In this document: piece after piece, positions 22,871-35,930 of the stretch
How positions within the stretch are numbered: the first letter of the stretch is position 1
Layout: each line of letters begins with the position of its first letter
NCBI GenBank assembly: GCA_022113835.1
Contig: JAILWY010000023.1
Location: forward strand, 8,680,001 to 8,744,000
Direction: 5' to 3'
Length of the DNA: 64,000 bases
Source of the DNA: Atopsyche davidsoni
Taxonomy: Eukaryota > Arthropoda > Insecta > Trichoptera > Hydrobiosidae
The notes under the pieces: model-generated
The model's input: the letters and a program-made list of their open reading frames with translations, nothing else
Told to the model about the DNA's origin: nothing
Database searches by the model: none
Program-made: the position numbers and the translations under genes

Positions 22871-23905
22871 TTTGGTGATTAATAAACTGTGCTATGATTA
22901 TAACGAGGAAATTGCAATCCAAGATTTCTTTCATAAGCACTAGCAGCTTTTAAGATCAAGGACCTCTTCCATATTTCTTCATTCTTGCCGTCTGCGTTTA
23001 ATAAGTTATTACAAAAAAAATAAAGCAATGTGATTGTCCAGCACCATTTGGTCTCTTCAGAAATTACCTATGCGTTAGTTAACCTACCATGTTTTTATTT
23101 TACATTCTTATAACACATATTTAACAAATGTGTCTTGACATAAATGTTATAAAACATAAATCATCTTAAGAAGACAGACTGAGTTACATTCGTTTTTATT
23201 AATAATGTTTTTCTAAGAATATAATTTTGTCAACGAAAATGTAAATAATAATAATAATTAATTATGAAGTAAAATATTATCTCCCGGAAGTGTTTTTCTA
23301 CCACTGCATTTATTTTGATAATTTAAATAATAAAACAACTTAATTAAACATCTTTGATTATTGAGTGATAAGTAATGCAGTCACCAAAACACCGCTAAAA
23401 TTTATTCAAATTTCCTGTGTTTATTTTTAGTTTTTTTGCATATAACCGAAGATTTTAATTATAGTTTGAGAAGAATAGTTTAACACTACTGAATGACAGT
23501 TTGACAAAAATAACATAATAGTGTAAACGATCGATGCACTAAGTAATCGCAAATACGACAAAAACTCAACTAAACGTTTTATTTTTCATTGATATGCTTC
23601 ATTTTTCTTTTATTACTTCCAATCAAACAAAATTAGCCGTAATCTTCATAAAATAGTATTAATAATCGGAATATTAAGAAATATTTCAATGTTCTTAGAT
23701 ACTGATTCCGATTTAGTTCTATGCTCATTTCATTTACATAAAAAAAATAAATAGATTGAAGGCAACTGAAAAACATACGCATTGAAATAATAGCGGTCTA
23801 AAAATAGTCAAATTGTAAAAGCGAGAACAGCTGATCTATTAAATAATCAATAAGACCCAATAAAAACTTGAAATCCGGTATAACTTATGAAAAAGAAACT
23901 CCCGG
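22871..23905. other. AT-rich non-coding DNA
   Basis: No genes. Small AAT microsatellite at about 23244-23258. Confidence 0.5.
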
Positions 23906-24130
23906 TACGTCTCCAGACCTAGACAATGCGGTTCTTGTTAGCAGGTTGGCGCGGCCGCCGGGCCCACGCGCGGCCCGCTATAGACCGCTATAGACCCGCT
24001 ATAGACCCGCTTAGACCCGCCGAGCATTATCATAGGCGAGATTTGTTATAGCCAAAAAAACACGCCCAAGGTGACTGGAGCGGAGTGTGAGCGCACCTCG
24101 CGACCCAGCATCGGCATTGCATTATGCAAT
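23906..24130. other. GC-rich island with an 11-bp tandem repeat
   Basis: CpG-rich from about 23940 (GCGCGGCCGCCGGGCCCACG) into the tandem repeat, then a balanced tail to about 24130. No coding frame. Confidence 0.5.
23974..24021 (+). repeat. 10/11-bp tandem repeat (CCCGCTATAGA)n
   Basis: Four units plus a partial: CCCGCTATAGA (23974-23984), CCGCTATAGA (23985-23994), CCCGCTATAGA (23995-24005), CCCGCTTAGA (24006-24015), CCCGCC (24016-24021). The near 10.5-bp period equals a DNA helical turn, so the same face of the helix is repeated; whether a factor binds is unknown. Confidence 0.85.
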
Positions 24131-25890
24131 TATTTGTTTTTAACAATTTATTGCATTCTTTTAAACACACAAATAATTTGATATTTATCAAGCAAGCAAA
24201 AAAAAAATTTACTCAGCGTTTATGAAAAAAATTAATTTAAATATGAAGTTTTATTTTTTCAATCGTTGGGATTTATAATTTTTTTTCCGCACATTCATGC
24301 TAATGATCTTTTATCGACGTTTATTTGTTCGTTGCAGCTACAATTTTTTAATAATATATTACTAGTAATATGTTATTTTAAAAAAGTACGTTTTTTTCCA
24401 ATGTGTACATTATTACGTGTTGACGTCACTCTTGCAATAGTTGCACGCCCACACCAAACGGTCGAAACGGTAAGATTTTAATGACTTGAGCTATAGAATA
24501 TCAGTATTAATTAAAAATTATAATTTTAAAATTAATTTGAATATATGTCTGGTTGTGAAATGATAAAAAAATCGATTTAATAATAAAATATACAAAATAT
24601 GTTAGTATAAATTATATGCAAAATAAGCTATTGGTAAAATATTTTTATTACAATTTTAAATATTACATGTATTTGAAAACGAGACATCAGTGCAAATAAC
24701 TTTTCGTCAATTACATAAACACTAAAATATTCAAATTTACTACTTTTACCCTTAAAATTCACGAGAAAAGAAAGTTTTTTACTACCCATACGCCAACTAA
24801 CTTATCTGGAATAGTCGTTTACATATGTTTATACTAATGAAAAAAGTCACAAAATTGAAACACACAAACCCCTCGTGAATTTATTTACAAATCACATTTA
24901 TAGTTAAGGAAATTTGTAAAGTTATATAAAACAAAAGTAACAATGCAAGCGCAGCTAAACGTTTCAATTGAACGCCAGTGCAAAAAATGCTCACTTTTTA
25001 ATATTGGTATACAAATAAATAAAATTGTAATTGACTCTTGTAAAATCAAGTTGAGAAGTCCTTATGTTGCACCAGGTACTTACCGTTTCTCTATTTGCAA
25101 TCACACGACCATGACCGATACTAAAAATCTGGATATTAACTTATCCATTAATTATTTTATTTGCAAAAGCATGCTTTAGGACCGAGTCCCATTCACTTTT
25201 AAAATGCCTCATTTTAGACGAAAAGGTTAAAAAACACAGCCTGCTTAAAAATCATTAAACGATTTGTATCGAGTAACGTTAAAAGGTCGGCAATAAAGAA
25301 CCCCGTACACGTAGCTTTGGTGTCCATATTCCGGGTTCGGCATGTGCTGGACGTAAGGCTATTCTTTGTTACGTAACGTTTTTTGTGATATGAAAAAAAA
25401 ACTTGCTTATGTTGCATTTGAATAAATGTTACAACGAATATAAAGCTGCTTAACACACGAACAATAGAACCACAGGTAAAAACTTAATAAGTACCTAAAC
25501 TAATGCAATTAACTGCACCCATATGCAATGCAAAACAATGAAGTGTCTTAATATATAAGCATGACGTCATATCGTCAAATCTATTATAAAATATTTCAGA
25601 ATTTTAATTTCTTTATTTAAATATATTCGTATGACTATAGTTATAACAAATACGATTCCATGTTAACTATTTTACGAAATATATATAATCATTGTTGTTA
25701 TAATTTAGTTCAATGGGAATAGCGTGTTACTTAAAAAAAATCGGTGAATCCCACTGTTTATTAATTTTTTTGTTAAAATTTAATTGCTAGGTACGAGACA
25801 TTTATGATATCTGTAAATCTCAAGCAGCATAAAAACTACACGAGAATCATGATTGCACATTAACACATATACTCGTAATACGCGATATTT
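24131..25890. other. AT-rich non-coding DNA
   Basis: 1.7 kb without supported features. Frames at 24266-24481 (71 codons), 24943-25179 (78 codons) and 25214-25456 minus (80 codons) lack recognisable domains. Confidence 0.5.
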
Positions 25891-26130
25891 CACCGAGCCG
25901 CGCGCCGGCCGGCTCGCCCACCGCCGCGCGCTGGAAGTTAGGTTTTATCCCCAAGGCCTTCAAAAGTGAATGCTAAGGTCAAGAGCAAACGTTCCGCGGT
26001 GTGTCGAACGGCTTTTCGGTGCCATTAATTGTGACTTATCTTGTTTTTGCAGCCCACCTTCGGTAACCTTTGTTCACAGAGAGCGGAGAAGTGACGGGCT
26101 CCCGGGATGGACCAGATATGACCGTAACCA
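25891..26130. promoter_or_regulatory. CpG-containing island
   Basis: Starts with an inverted repeat GAGCCG (25895-25900) / CGGCTC (25910-25915) in a run of CpG and GCCGGC, then continues as complex balanced sequence to the CCCGGGATGG near 26101. No frame of interest. Candidate regulatory element. Confidence 0.25.
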
Positions 26131-29100
26131 TAATTGATTATTTGTAAATAACTGAATCTTCAAATGGAAAACGGAAATAAGGGCCAAGCTATAACGATGC
26201 TGTTTATTTATATAAAATAATTGCTATATAGTAAAATACACAAAACGGGAAAAGATACATATTAAAAGACTCACATTTAATACACCCTAAAACTTTAAAT
26301 ATTAGTCTTTAATTTTTTTACTAAAATGAAAAAAATTTGTTGCTAAAAATTTATATCCAATATATTATATTTACAAACGAAATATTGACAATTGTTGTTC
26401 ATATTATTTTAGATTTTATATTTTCACTGCATGATTTATTACAACTTTAAGATTATTTATTATTTTTATTACAGGATTTTTGATTTTATCGATCGTATTT
26501 CATATTTCAAGGCTATGTCAAACCACTGAAAATTTCACTTTTTTAATGAATTTTGCTTTAGCTAATTCTGATTAATTAGATTTGTTGAATCGTGAATTTA
26601 TTTTCACATAAATTATAAATTATAAATTGTCATTTGAGTTTGTGTATATTGAATATTGCCGGACTTCTAGTTTTCAGTATCGATATTAGGCATTCAAAGT
26701 TCATCAATATTAATATACTATCATGTGACGTTTGCATAGGTGATTCCCACACTTGCAGAAGAGTATGGAAGCTAATAAAATGAGATAGCGAAAGCAGCAA
26801 ATTAATAATTACTGCACTGCCTGAACTTGATTATAACGGTCAAGGTCCCGAAATTGCAGCCCCAAAAAATTAAACAAAAAAGAGGCATTAATATTCAATA
26901 TTTATGATCACTTCAGATCGCTAGGTTTGATTTTACACACACTCAGTAATTAAAAAGAAAAAAATGAACATTGAATTATTTTACTGCGTGATTTAAAAAA
27001 AATTAGATTAATTTTTATGGCTTTATTAATTGTTATTAGGAGGTAGTAAATAAACAATTTTCTATTGATTCCTAACGGAAGTAACTGGTTTACTGCAGTG
27101 GCTTTTTAACTGTTGTAATTGTTTGACTAGTCTGGTGGTAATTTTTACGTTGTTATTAGGAGATTGTTACACTCCAGTCCTTTTGTGACAGGATCATGAC
27201 GGTTGCTTGATCAAATTGTATGCAACGGGCGATGTAATGGTATTGATACAATTCAAATTATAAACATCAAAATTATTTGGTGAAATTTACTTTGGAGTTT
27301 AATTTTTGTTAGGAGAATCGTCAGCGCGTCTTTCAAAACCAATGCTTAAACAAGTTTTAGAGTTAGAAAATGGTGGTATTAAAAAAAAACTACATATTTT
27401 AAAATATTGTTTATCTGCAACGCGTTTCTTTTTTAAAAAATGTAGATAACATTTGTGTTTAAGAATACAGGTTGTGTCTCGCTTCTTTTATGCCTTTGGG
27501 TAAAATCCACTTTGCACCAATGCATCCTCTTTGTGTCGATTTAAGTCTCTGTGTCAACTACGTTTTGCAGCGAGCTCAAAATGGTTGGAAATGTAACAGA
27601 ATATTGCAAAATACATGGTATTTCAATAAAATAATAGAAACAAAATTTATAGTTTATAGTTTTACTGAAACATATAAATAATGAACACAATCCATGAAAT
27701 ATTTATTTTCTTTAATATAATCTTAAAAACCAGCATAATATCGTATCTTCATTAAAAGGAATCATTTATACTTTTTAATACACAGGTTAAATAGAGCGAC
27801 GTAATTCCACGCAACGAATGCGTCCATTTTGGCTTAATGAATGACAGGTTACAATTAAGGCAATGTTAATAGCCTAATCGAATAAAATAATATTTACGAG
27901 TTATACAATTTTAGGAAATTAACATTTTTTTGTATGTTTCACCGAATTACCTATCAATTAAATAGCAATTAACTAGTTCAGTAGCACGGCCTTCTTTAAA
28001 AACTGTATTTTAAAAATATTTTAATTATCGGAGATACAAAAGTGCCTCACAGTATTTTTGATCATCTACAATAATTAATCTTCATTAATGTTGGCATTTA
28101 AAGAGTATTGATAATTAATAATAGGTGTGTGGGCATAGTGTTATGATTCAATACTTTTTTTTTTTAAATTATATTGTGATTTTTTGATAGTATAATTATG
28201 GGCTTGTAAGCAGAAGAATAAGACATTGGCAGCATTCATATATTGAAAAAAATTAAAAGGGTTAAAAATCACAAACAATAAATTAAAATATAAGCTACAT
28301 TGTATTTAAGAAAAATATAGAGTTAATATTATCAAATGCTATAATATCCAGAGGTCAAACAAGTATTGCTTATTTGTTGTGAACTATAAAAACTCCAATG
28401 GTAGTTCTTGCTAGTCCTGAAAAACAGGAAATAGTATTTTTAAAAGAAAAATAATTAATATACTAAAAATCTGAAATCTTTTATAAACCGATTAAAATTT
28501 TATAAAAGCATGTTTTGCGTGAATTTCTCTTTTAATGAGTTCACACAATATTGTAATATGATGAATCTGTTGTAAAAAATGCACGGTTGAAAAGTTAAAC
28601 AAGTATTTTGTTGAGAAAACACACAAGTGTGTGTGTGTTACTTATATGATTTTCATCTTAGTAAAAACCACAGTTGGTTTTATGTTAATACTATTCTCTG
28701 CAAATTAATTCCCCCCCCCACCCGGATATTTTTAAAGCTGTTATCTTTACTACAACTATATCAAAATCATAATTAATATATATTAAAGCATTAATTACAC
28801 AGAGAACGTTAATATTCATATTTCTTCTGGATGTTGAATCATAAGATCACAACCGGAACGATAAATACGTTTGCCAAATTATGCACTGAGTAAGTATGCC
28901 GTAATCGTTATTTTTTTGTCCGATGGCATTGAAATATTATTCCCAAATAGCGTGCCCTCTATGATTTTACATTTTATTTAATCCATTCTGCAGTGCTTAG
29001 AGAGAATGATACTATCTTTGTAAATATTGTGCTACAATATACACATCCTGCATTTTATAAGTTCCTTATTCGTTTAAACGAAAGTAACAAATTCTGTCAG

Positions 29101-29586
29101 TATTATTAATCTTAAGGAGTATGCAAAATGTCAATAACTATTATGTAGTTAAATTGTTTAAAAATCTGTCGATACAATCTTTAGATCGAGACTGTAAAAA
29201 CTTTTGTATAACAAAACCATTAAACGAAATCTCTTTTTGGATTAAAGTTTTCAGCAATTTCCTTGTAAACCTAGAAGACATTCTGAGTTGATACCGGAAA
29301 TAAGTATTTTGCTTAGCTTTCGTTTGATCAGCTTTAGGTTGTTTATTCATTCGGTATTGATATTATGCCTGTTTTGCAATCCATATTAAGTATAGGCACA
29401 TTAAAAACAAATCGTTTTCTTCACGTAAAATATATAAACTAGAAGCTGTGTTTAGGTAATTTATTTGTGCCACGAATAATAAATCTATATAATGGAAAAA
29501 TTTAACCGATTCGTTATCATCTTATGGACTCATTAACATTATTATCTTATTGTTTTTATAAAAATAGAATTTTTTTATTGACTACA

Positions 29587-29587
<1 letters not shown>
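26131..29587. other. AT-rich non-coding DNA
   Basis: A long AT-rich stretch. It holds a small TAAATTA tandem (about 26607-26627), two copies of TGTTATTAGGAG exactly 120 bp apart (27031-27042 and 27151-27162), a C8 run at 28713-28720 and a short GT run at about 28628-28638. Short open frames (27472-27681, 29141-29350 minus) have no recognisable product. Confidence 0.45.

Positions 29588-29668
<81 letters not shown>
29588..29668. repeat. Compound microsatellite (AC)n(AT)n
   Basis: About 33 bp of AC repeats run directly into about 50 bp of AT repeats (from 29621). The AT part abuts the left arm of the hairpin described next. Confidence 0.95.
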
Positions 29669-29674
<6 letters not shown>

Positions 29675-29838
29675 AAAAAATTACCAATTTTCAATATTTT
29701 CACTTTAAATTTTTGACCTAAATAAAATATTATTTATATAAACAAATATATATATATATATATATTTATATAAATAATATTTTGTTTAGGTCAAAAATTT
29801 AAAGTGAAAATATTGAAAATTGGTAATTTTTTTAAATA
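29669..29838. repeat. Near-perfect long hairpin, 74-bp arms
   Basis: Left arm 29669-29742 and right arm 29765-29838 are reverse complements with no indels and a single difference that would be a G-U pair in RNA (29723 against 29784). The 22-nt spacer is mostly TA repeat. The arm sequence is unique-looking, AT-rich and not a simple repeat (it includes GACCTAAATAAAATATT). High arm identity implies a recent fold-back duplication (template switching at the TA tract) or a small fold-back transposon. A transcript through it would give a long dsRNA stem suited to Dicer. Confidence 0.9.
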
Positions 29839-30195
29839 CTAACGTTTTTCATTAGTACGCTAATTATATTTTATTTGATTGTAATGACAAGGAAAGTACT
29901 TTTATTTTTAAAATTGTGTTTTGTTATTGTTTTGCGATTGAATGAATTATTTATGGAAGCCACAATTATATATTAAATGGTCGTTTTTATTAGACTTTTG
30001 GTATTCTATTTTTTGGCAGGTCCTTATAATTATATTTTTTCAGGAATTACAATAATTGTAAACAAATCAAATATACACTGCTACGTGACAATTTTTTAAC
30101 GATGGAGCCGAAGCATTAAGAATAAAATCAATTTATGCTCGACCACAATATCCATTTTGTTTTTTTTGTTGCTACAGTAGTTTCTACTAAAAACG
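29839..30195. other. AT-rich non-coding DNA
   Basis: Nothing recognisable. Confidence 0.5.
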
Positions 30196-30795
30196 GCCAC
30201 ATTTATTGATTTTGTCCGAATGCACTGGTGATCGCTTTCGGGTCGACACGACGCGGAGATCCGGAGCGCAAATTGCACAAGTCATTATTTATAGTGATGG
30301 AACCTTTCCGATATTATTTGTCTGCACCCGTCCATCTCATTTCGCTATCCGCCAATTTTATTGCAACTTTACCGCACATCTTGGCTTTATGCATAGATAA
30401 CCACAAGAATCGTTAGAAGAATCCGTGCAGAAACCTCCTCGGACGCGCGGTAATGCAAGAAAAAAGAGCACCGAGCCGTTGTTTCTGATTTATCGGAATT
30501 CTTTGTCTGCCTACACCAAGTCATGCGTTAAAGTCTGAACCGTTTCCAAGGTCTACGTGAATTCGGGACCGGCACAGTCGAGCTGCAGTTTTTTTTTGTT
30601 GCAGCGGAAAAAATAGCAGCGGAACGTTAGAGAATTAGCCTGAGCACCGGTGCGCGCTGGAAAACTACAAAGGAAGCACAGGCTGTAACTTCTGCCCGCT
30701 GCATCTGTACGTGTTTACACCGCCTGCCATTTTAATTGATAAGGTGTTAAAGTCACTAAGTGCCCGTGGCGTGAAATATACCCGAAAGCCTGCAC
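30196..30795. promoter_or_regulatory. Broad GC-balanced island
   Basis: About 600 bp of complex sequence with scattered CpG: GGTCGACACGACGCGGAG near 30240, CTCGGACGCGCGG near 30438, and CACCGGTGCGCGC near 30645. GCCATTTTAATTG (30726-30738) joins a Pho/YY1-type core to a homeodomain core. Several frames of 60-72 codons on both strands show no recognisable domain. Candidate regulatory block or non-coding exon. Confidence 0.25.
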
Positions 30796-33700
30796 TGCGA
30801 TGGAATGTATCGCATGGAGCTTTGTTGATGTGAAGATATACAGAACGTTTTGTAAATCTCAATTTAGAACATGTGATAATTTAGTTTCATCACCGATGAA
30901 TCAATTTAGATTACGAGAGTTGATTTTGTGTGTCATGATGATGATTATCTTTTTTCAGCATTTCATTAACTTTACAGTTATATTTGCCCGACACCATAGA
31001 AATGAACTGCATCGATAGTAAATAGTTTGCGATGAATTAAAATATATATCTTTTCTGTCTTCAAAAGAAAATATTTGTATGGAGACATGAAATTTTTCTA
31101 CAAAGGCAGGTTGCGCTTTGTGTATTTTAATAACAGAAATGAACACACTTCGGAGTAGATACGTTAAAACGTTTTTTTTTTTACAAAATCTAACAATAAA
31201 GTATAAAGGTAGAAGAAGAACAAATAAAATAAAATAATTTTATTTCGTGAATCAAAACATTGTTGCCATAATAAGAAATCCCAATTTTTTTATTATTATA
31301 ACTACATTTATAACGTACATTTTCTATTAAAACTTTATTATTTAGGGGAACGTCCTAACTGTGGGTTCCTATTTTATGTGCACTCTGAACATGTGTTTAT
31401 TTTAAATTAGTGATCAAGATGTCATTATCATGAAAATCTCTTACTTCGGAGAGAGTAGATTAATAGAGATAGATGCTGGTCCATCATCGAATTGAACTAT
31501 AAGTTATCCACCATATCAAATAAACCTTGTACTCTTGGCACCTATAAACGTTCATCAACGTTTAAAATTAAAATTTTATTGCTAGTGTAATTCATATATA
31601 TATATTTTGGTTTATTTTATTGTCGATTAAATGATAACGGATGTTTCGATTGCATAATTGCTGCTGCACAACTCTGGTTAACTGCTTATTGGGGTAATAT
31701 AGCTCTTCTGTGGTTAATTAAAGTATCTAAGAGTTATTGATTCACATCACCCGGGAAATAACATCATTAATGAAAAGTAAACAAATAAAATCAAATGTTT
31801 GTAGATTTCCTTAAAAAAATGGTAAATGCACGACGGATTACCCATTTTTTAAAAATAAAAATCAACAATCTTAAAGATATATTAATATATAAAATAAAAA
31901 TTAGCTAGGTAATCGATGCGTATGTACAATTCTAGCAGTAAATAATTTTGGTTGTAATATATAAGATAAAGGTATTTATGTGGAGTTTTTCAAGATACAT
32001 ATAAAATTATTTGTAGATTATCATCTTTGATTAAAATGAGATTGAGCTTTATTAAAAAATGATGAGTATAATTTTCCAAATCTTCTCGATTATTCAAAAA
32101 TAATTCGGTCATCACATACCATTATATTTTTAAGTATACATGTTAAATACGGAGTATTTTGTCAAAATGTAATTATTATATTTTAACAGAAAGAAAAAAA
32201 GTCTAAAGTCTAATCTGAAACATTAAATACAGCATGTATCTATCTACCTTTATTTAATTATTATAGAAATTTTTAACTAGAATTAAATTAAGAATTTGGC
32301 ATATATTGATTACAAAATACAAAAGTTTTCCTTCATAAATTAGCTATAGAAATATTTGATTTTCATATTCTATAGCTAAATATCATTCATAATAAAACAT
32401 AATTAAAGTAGTTTTATAAGTTGTTCATGCACGTAGCAATAAATTCTCAACATTACCTGGACTACTCAGTCGACGCAACAGCTCCCTAGCTCGGTGGTTA
32501 TTACGCACTGGCCATTACGGCATGCAGTAGCAGTGCATTTATTAAAAAGCGGACTAATATAGTTTTAATGACGAGTCCTCTAATTCAAAAAAATAAACGA
32601 CTGCTCCGTGCAACAGAGTTCGCATTTACCCACGCGCAGTAATGGAGGCAGCATAAAAAATGCAGCAAATTGGAATAAAATCGACCTGTAGGTATTTGCA
32701 CCTGAACTCACCTGGACTCAGTTCTATTACAAAAAAATCGCTAAATTTGCATGTACGCTTTTACTTTAGTCGTTGATAAAATGAATAGAAACTATTCATG
32801 TTCGTTTAAAGTTGGCGTTGTATCAAAGGATATGTATTAATTTATCTGTGATGTTTATTTTCTTCAAGGGTGTATGTACAAGAACACAATATAGCAATAG
32901 CGAGTCACTTCTTTTGAGATGTCATTAAGTAAAATGTAAGTACAAACAATTTTCTGTATAAAGATAATTATATCATTTCCCGATTTTGGTACGAGAAAAC
33001 ATACAAAATCGTTTTATGGTTGCTCTGTACGACACGCGAACTTTAGATTGATCTCGGTGTGCCAATTTATATTGCAACATTGTTGGGATATATTACAGTT
33101 TAAAACATAAAAGATAATCTGCAAAAAAAAAAAATTAAAATATGTTTAATAGATGGAACGAAGGAAAGTTGGAGTCAAGTTATATTCAGTTAAAATATTT
33201 GACAAATAATTCATCAAATTTAACGCTAGTAACAGCTACTGTCTATTCGTTGCTAGAACGGTTACTTTAGTAATTAACTGCAATTTTCAATCGTTCTTCG
33301 GTTTTTTGTTTTTTACTTTCAACTTTGGCGGGCTGCCATGTTTTATTTCAACAAGAGTTGAAAGTTTTTCATCTCCCCAGGCACCTTCGCAGTCTTTTCC
33401 TATCACTCGGTTATCTTTTTGCATTTCATTTATTTTATTGTAAGCTACATTCCTTTGCAATTGTGATGACATTACATGTTTATTTGGATATTTACCGCTA
33501 AATATATTTATGTTTCTCGTCGTAAAATGCCTTGAAGCCGGTAGTGAGAAGTTTTCATTTTTTTTGTCAGACTTCAGGTATAATAGCTACCGCAAAGCAA
33601 ATTTGGAAATGTCAATGTTTTATCATTTTATTCTTGATACACTGTAGTTGGTTATGAATGACTAGAGGTAAGCAATATTAAAATACAAACGCATTTAAAA

Positions 33701-34080
33701 TTAAACCTTTGAATTGAAATTAAAAAAATAAACAACACAGTTATAGGAAAAGTACATATTTATATTATTAAATATTATGTGAATTTAAAATATATTTTAC
33801 AGAAGCTTCAACAAACAAAATAATGGTACAAAAATAAAACGTGAGTCCATTTTTTATTCATTCACCTGATACCCTTCACCTTTATTTTTATTTAATTGGG
33901 CCATTATCTCCAAAAATATCATACATTAGTTTGGCAGGTAGAAATTCACCCGAAAAGAATATTAAAAAGTCTTTAAACGGCATAGACGTGTTAGAAATCA
34001 TTGAAAAAAGCACGTCTACCACTCACCCCTTCCGTGACAGATGGTGAAGAGGGTAGTCATAAAAAGAAATAATGACCAAG
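30796..34080. other. AT-rich non-coding DNA with a short perfect hairpin
   Basis: 3.3 kb without genes. It includes a 40-bp hairpin at 32340-32379, a balanced patch at about 32445-32720 with ordinary complexity, and a patch at 33320-33420. Frames of 61-72 codons are not supported. Confidence 0.45.
32340..32379. repeat. Short inverted repeat
   Basis: Arms TTAGCTATAGAA (32340-32351) and TTCTATAGCTAA (32368-32379) pair perfectly, and AATAT/ATATT extends the stem with one bulge. Too short for a microRNA precursor. Confidence 0.75.
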
Positions 34081-34250
34081 AAACAAGTAGCCGGTTTTTT
34101 ATACGCGGGCAGCCCAGTTGTGTCTCGGCAAATTATGGGTTGCGGAGTGTCACAGAAATGGAAATGGACCTGCTCAACACCTCAGCCTTAATACCTCATT
34201 GTGCCTGTTGATGATAATGACGGAAGGGTTGCATTTTAGGGTGTAATGAA
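34081..34250. promoter_or_regulatory. GC-balanced island
   Basis: Complex non-repetitive sequence of about 160 bp with sharp AT-rich borders. No frame and no diagnostic motif. A conserved non-coding element is possible. Confidence 0.2.
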
Positions 34251-35215
34251 ATTTTTTATCCTCTGCTGATCGTTTTATAATCTTAAAATACAAAATTGTG
34301 TGAATTCAAACGAGTGTGTGAATTGATGGATTATTTTTATTTCACGCTTATTTGTAAGGCTTGAATTAATGATAACTGACTTATAATAAACGATGCATGT
34401 GTAAATAAACATATCTGCTATTTGTTTCAGACTACCTATTCTGTCCCACGTGTTTTTTTGTTCAAATAATAAAAGCAAATCTAATAAAATAATAATTTTA
34501 ACACTGCACAGTCAGGTTAAAATTAGGTTAGGTTGTAGTATGTTTTTGATTTCTATGTTTTAAGAAAGTAATTTAGCAGATTTCTTCGAATGGTTTTGAT
34601 TACGTGTCTTCAATTTTAAATTATGCGAAAAAGGTCGAAGAGAGATTAGCGTATTTATTGGAAAAAAATAAATTATTTGAATCATGAATGCTAGAGACAT
34701 CTGTGCGAGCTTAGAGTATTTTCCTAGTATTATTCATGAGAGCAAATCTTTTAACCGCAGGGAAAACTGGAAAGCATTTTACTCGTAAATGAAACATTGT
34801 AAGGTATAAACAATCTTCCTCGTATAATAAGGAATGAAATGTATGTGGTGAGTCTCAAATTTATATTACGAGTCTCATAAAATTCGTATTAAAAACTTGT
34901 TGTTGAAAAAAAAAGACAGCGAAGAATTTTAGATATTCTTTTGTACATTTGTATGTATATAATAAAAATGTTAATAAGCGAACATTTGGCAAATAAAATA
35001 AAACACAAAATAACACAAAGGTGTTTTCAATAATATATATCGGCAAAGGTTAACATAACAGTCATTTTAACTTGATAAATCATGTTATATACGAACATAA
35101 ATTATCACGACATAAATTATAAAACAACATTATACATTAATATAATAGTTTTTATTTATGTGGCAATTATATACAAAATGAAAATAGTAAATATATTTTA
35201 TATGTTATAGAAGGG
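34251..35215. other. AT-rich non-coding DNA
   Basis: No supported feature. TTAGGTTAGG at 34525-34534 is two telomere-like units only. Confidence 0.5.
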
Positions 35216-35560
35216 CGATCGTTCGCGTTGCATTCTCGGTGCAAGGATCAAAATCTTAACCCTTTTTTATTTATCGACAATCCAACGCATTAAAATTGGT
35301 GCGTCCTCTGGAGGTCCACAGGTACCTCCGAGGTAATCCCAGGACCCGTCAAACCGGTCTTTTCACGGGTCCCAAAATCGGTATTTTTTATCCTGCGTGC
35401 TTGGAGCCCCGCACTGAGGGTTGCTAGTCCTCTGCGGCGGGACTTGAGTCCTTTCGGTGTCGTGGACTCGAGGGTCTAGCAGACCAGAGCGCTTCGCCCA
35501 CTAGCCGAAATCCTCACAAATAAACGCCTTTTTGGGACCCACTTCGATTAAGGTTGTTTT
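35216..35560. mobile_element. GC-rich structured segment, possible retroelement fragment or structured RNA
   Basis: About 330 bp whose composition and texture differ from all neighbouring DNA. It contains ordered inverted repeats: TTGCA/TGCAA (35228-35244), GGACCCGT/ACGGGTCC (35342-35349 with 35365-35372), and nested TGCTAG/CTAGCA (35432-35437 with 35476-35481) enclosing GAGTCC/GGACTC (35446-35451 with 35464-35469). Nested stems in one orientation suggest a folded RNA, as in the 5' leader of a non-LTR retroelement, a SINE body or an rRNA-related insert. No open frame, and I recognise no family. Confidence 0.4.
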
Positions 35561-35930
35561 ATAACTCATCCGTAGACTTGTTTTTTATTGCGATAGGTTG
35601 TGGCGAACACTCGCTTTTTAGATTGATAACAATTTAAACTTGCAATAGACATCAGAAATGCTTTTAACACTAACATCAACAGATATCCATCACAGTTCCA
35701 AGAATGTTGTACATTTGTGATTAAATGCATCATTTGTATAAACAAATAGGATCAATGCGTCGTAGTAGTATTAAATAGTATTTTCCTCGTATACAGCGGA
35801 ATGTCTAATACTTATTTATAAAATGATATATTATTATAGTTTTCTGAGAGGTTTTGTTATAAAAAAAAGCATTTTTTGTGACAGCAGTGTGTAGATTTAA
35901 ACATTAAAAACCTAAACGAAAAACAAATAA
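35561..35930. other. AT-rich non-coding DNA
   Basis: Nothing recognisable. Confidence 0.5.

Noticed and set aside
23974..24021. CRISPR-like repeat
   Set aside because: Units are contiguous and only 10-11 bp with no spacers; this is a eukaryotic minisatellite.
34525..34534. TTAGG telomere-type repeat
   Set aside because: Only two units; expected by chance.
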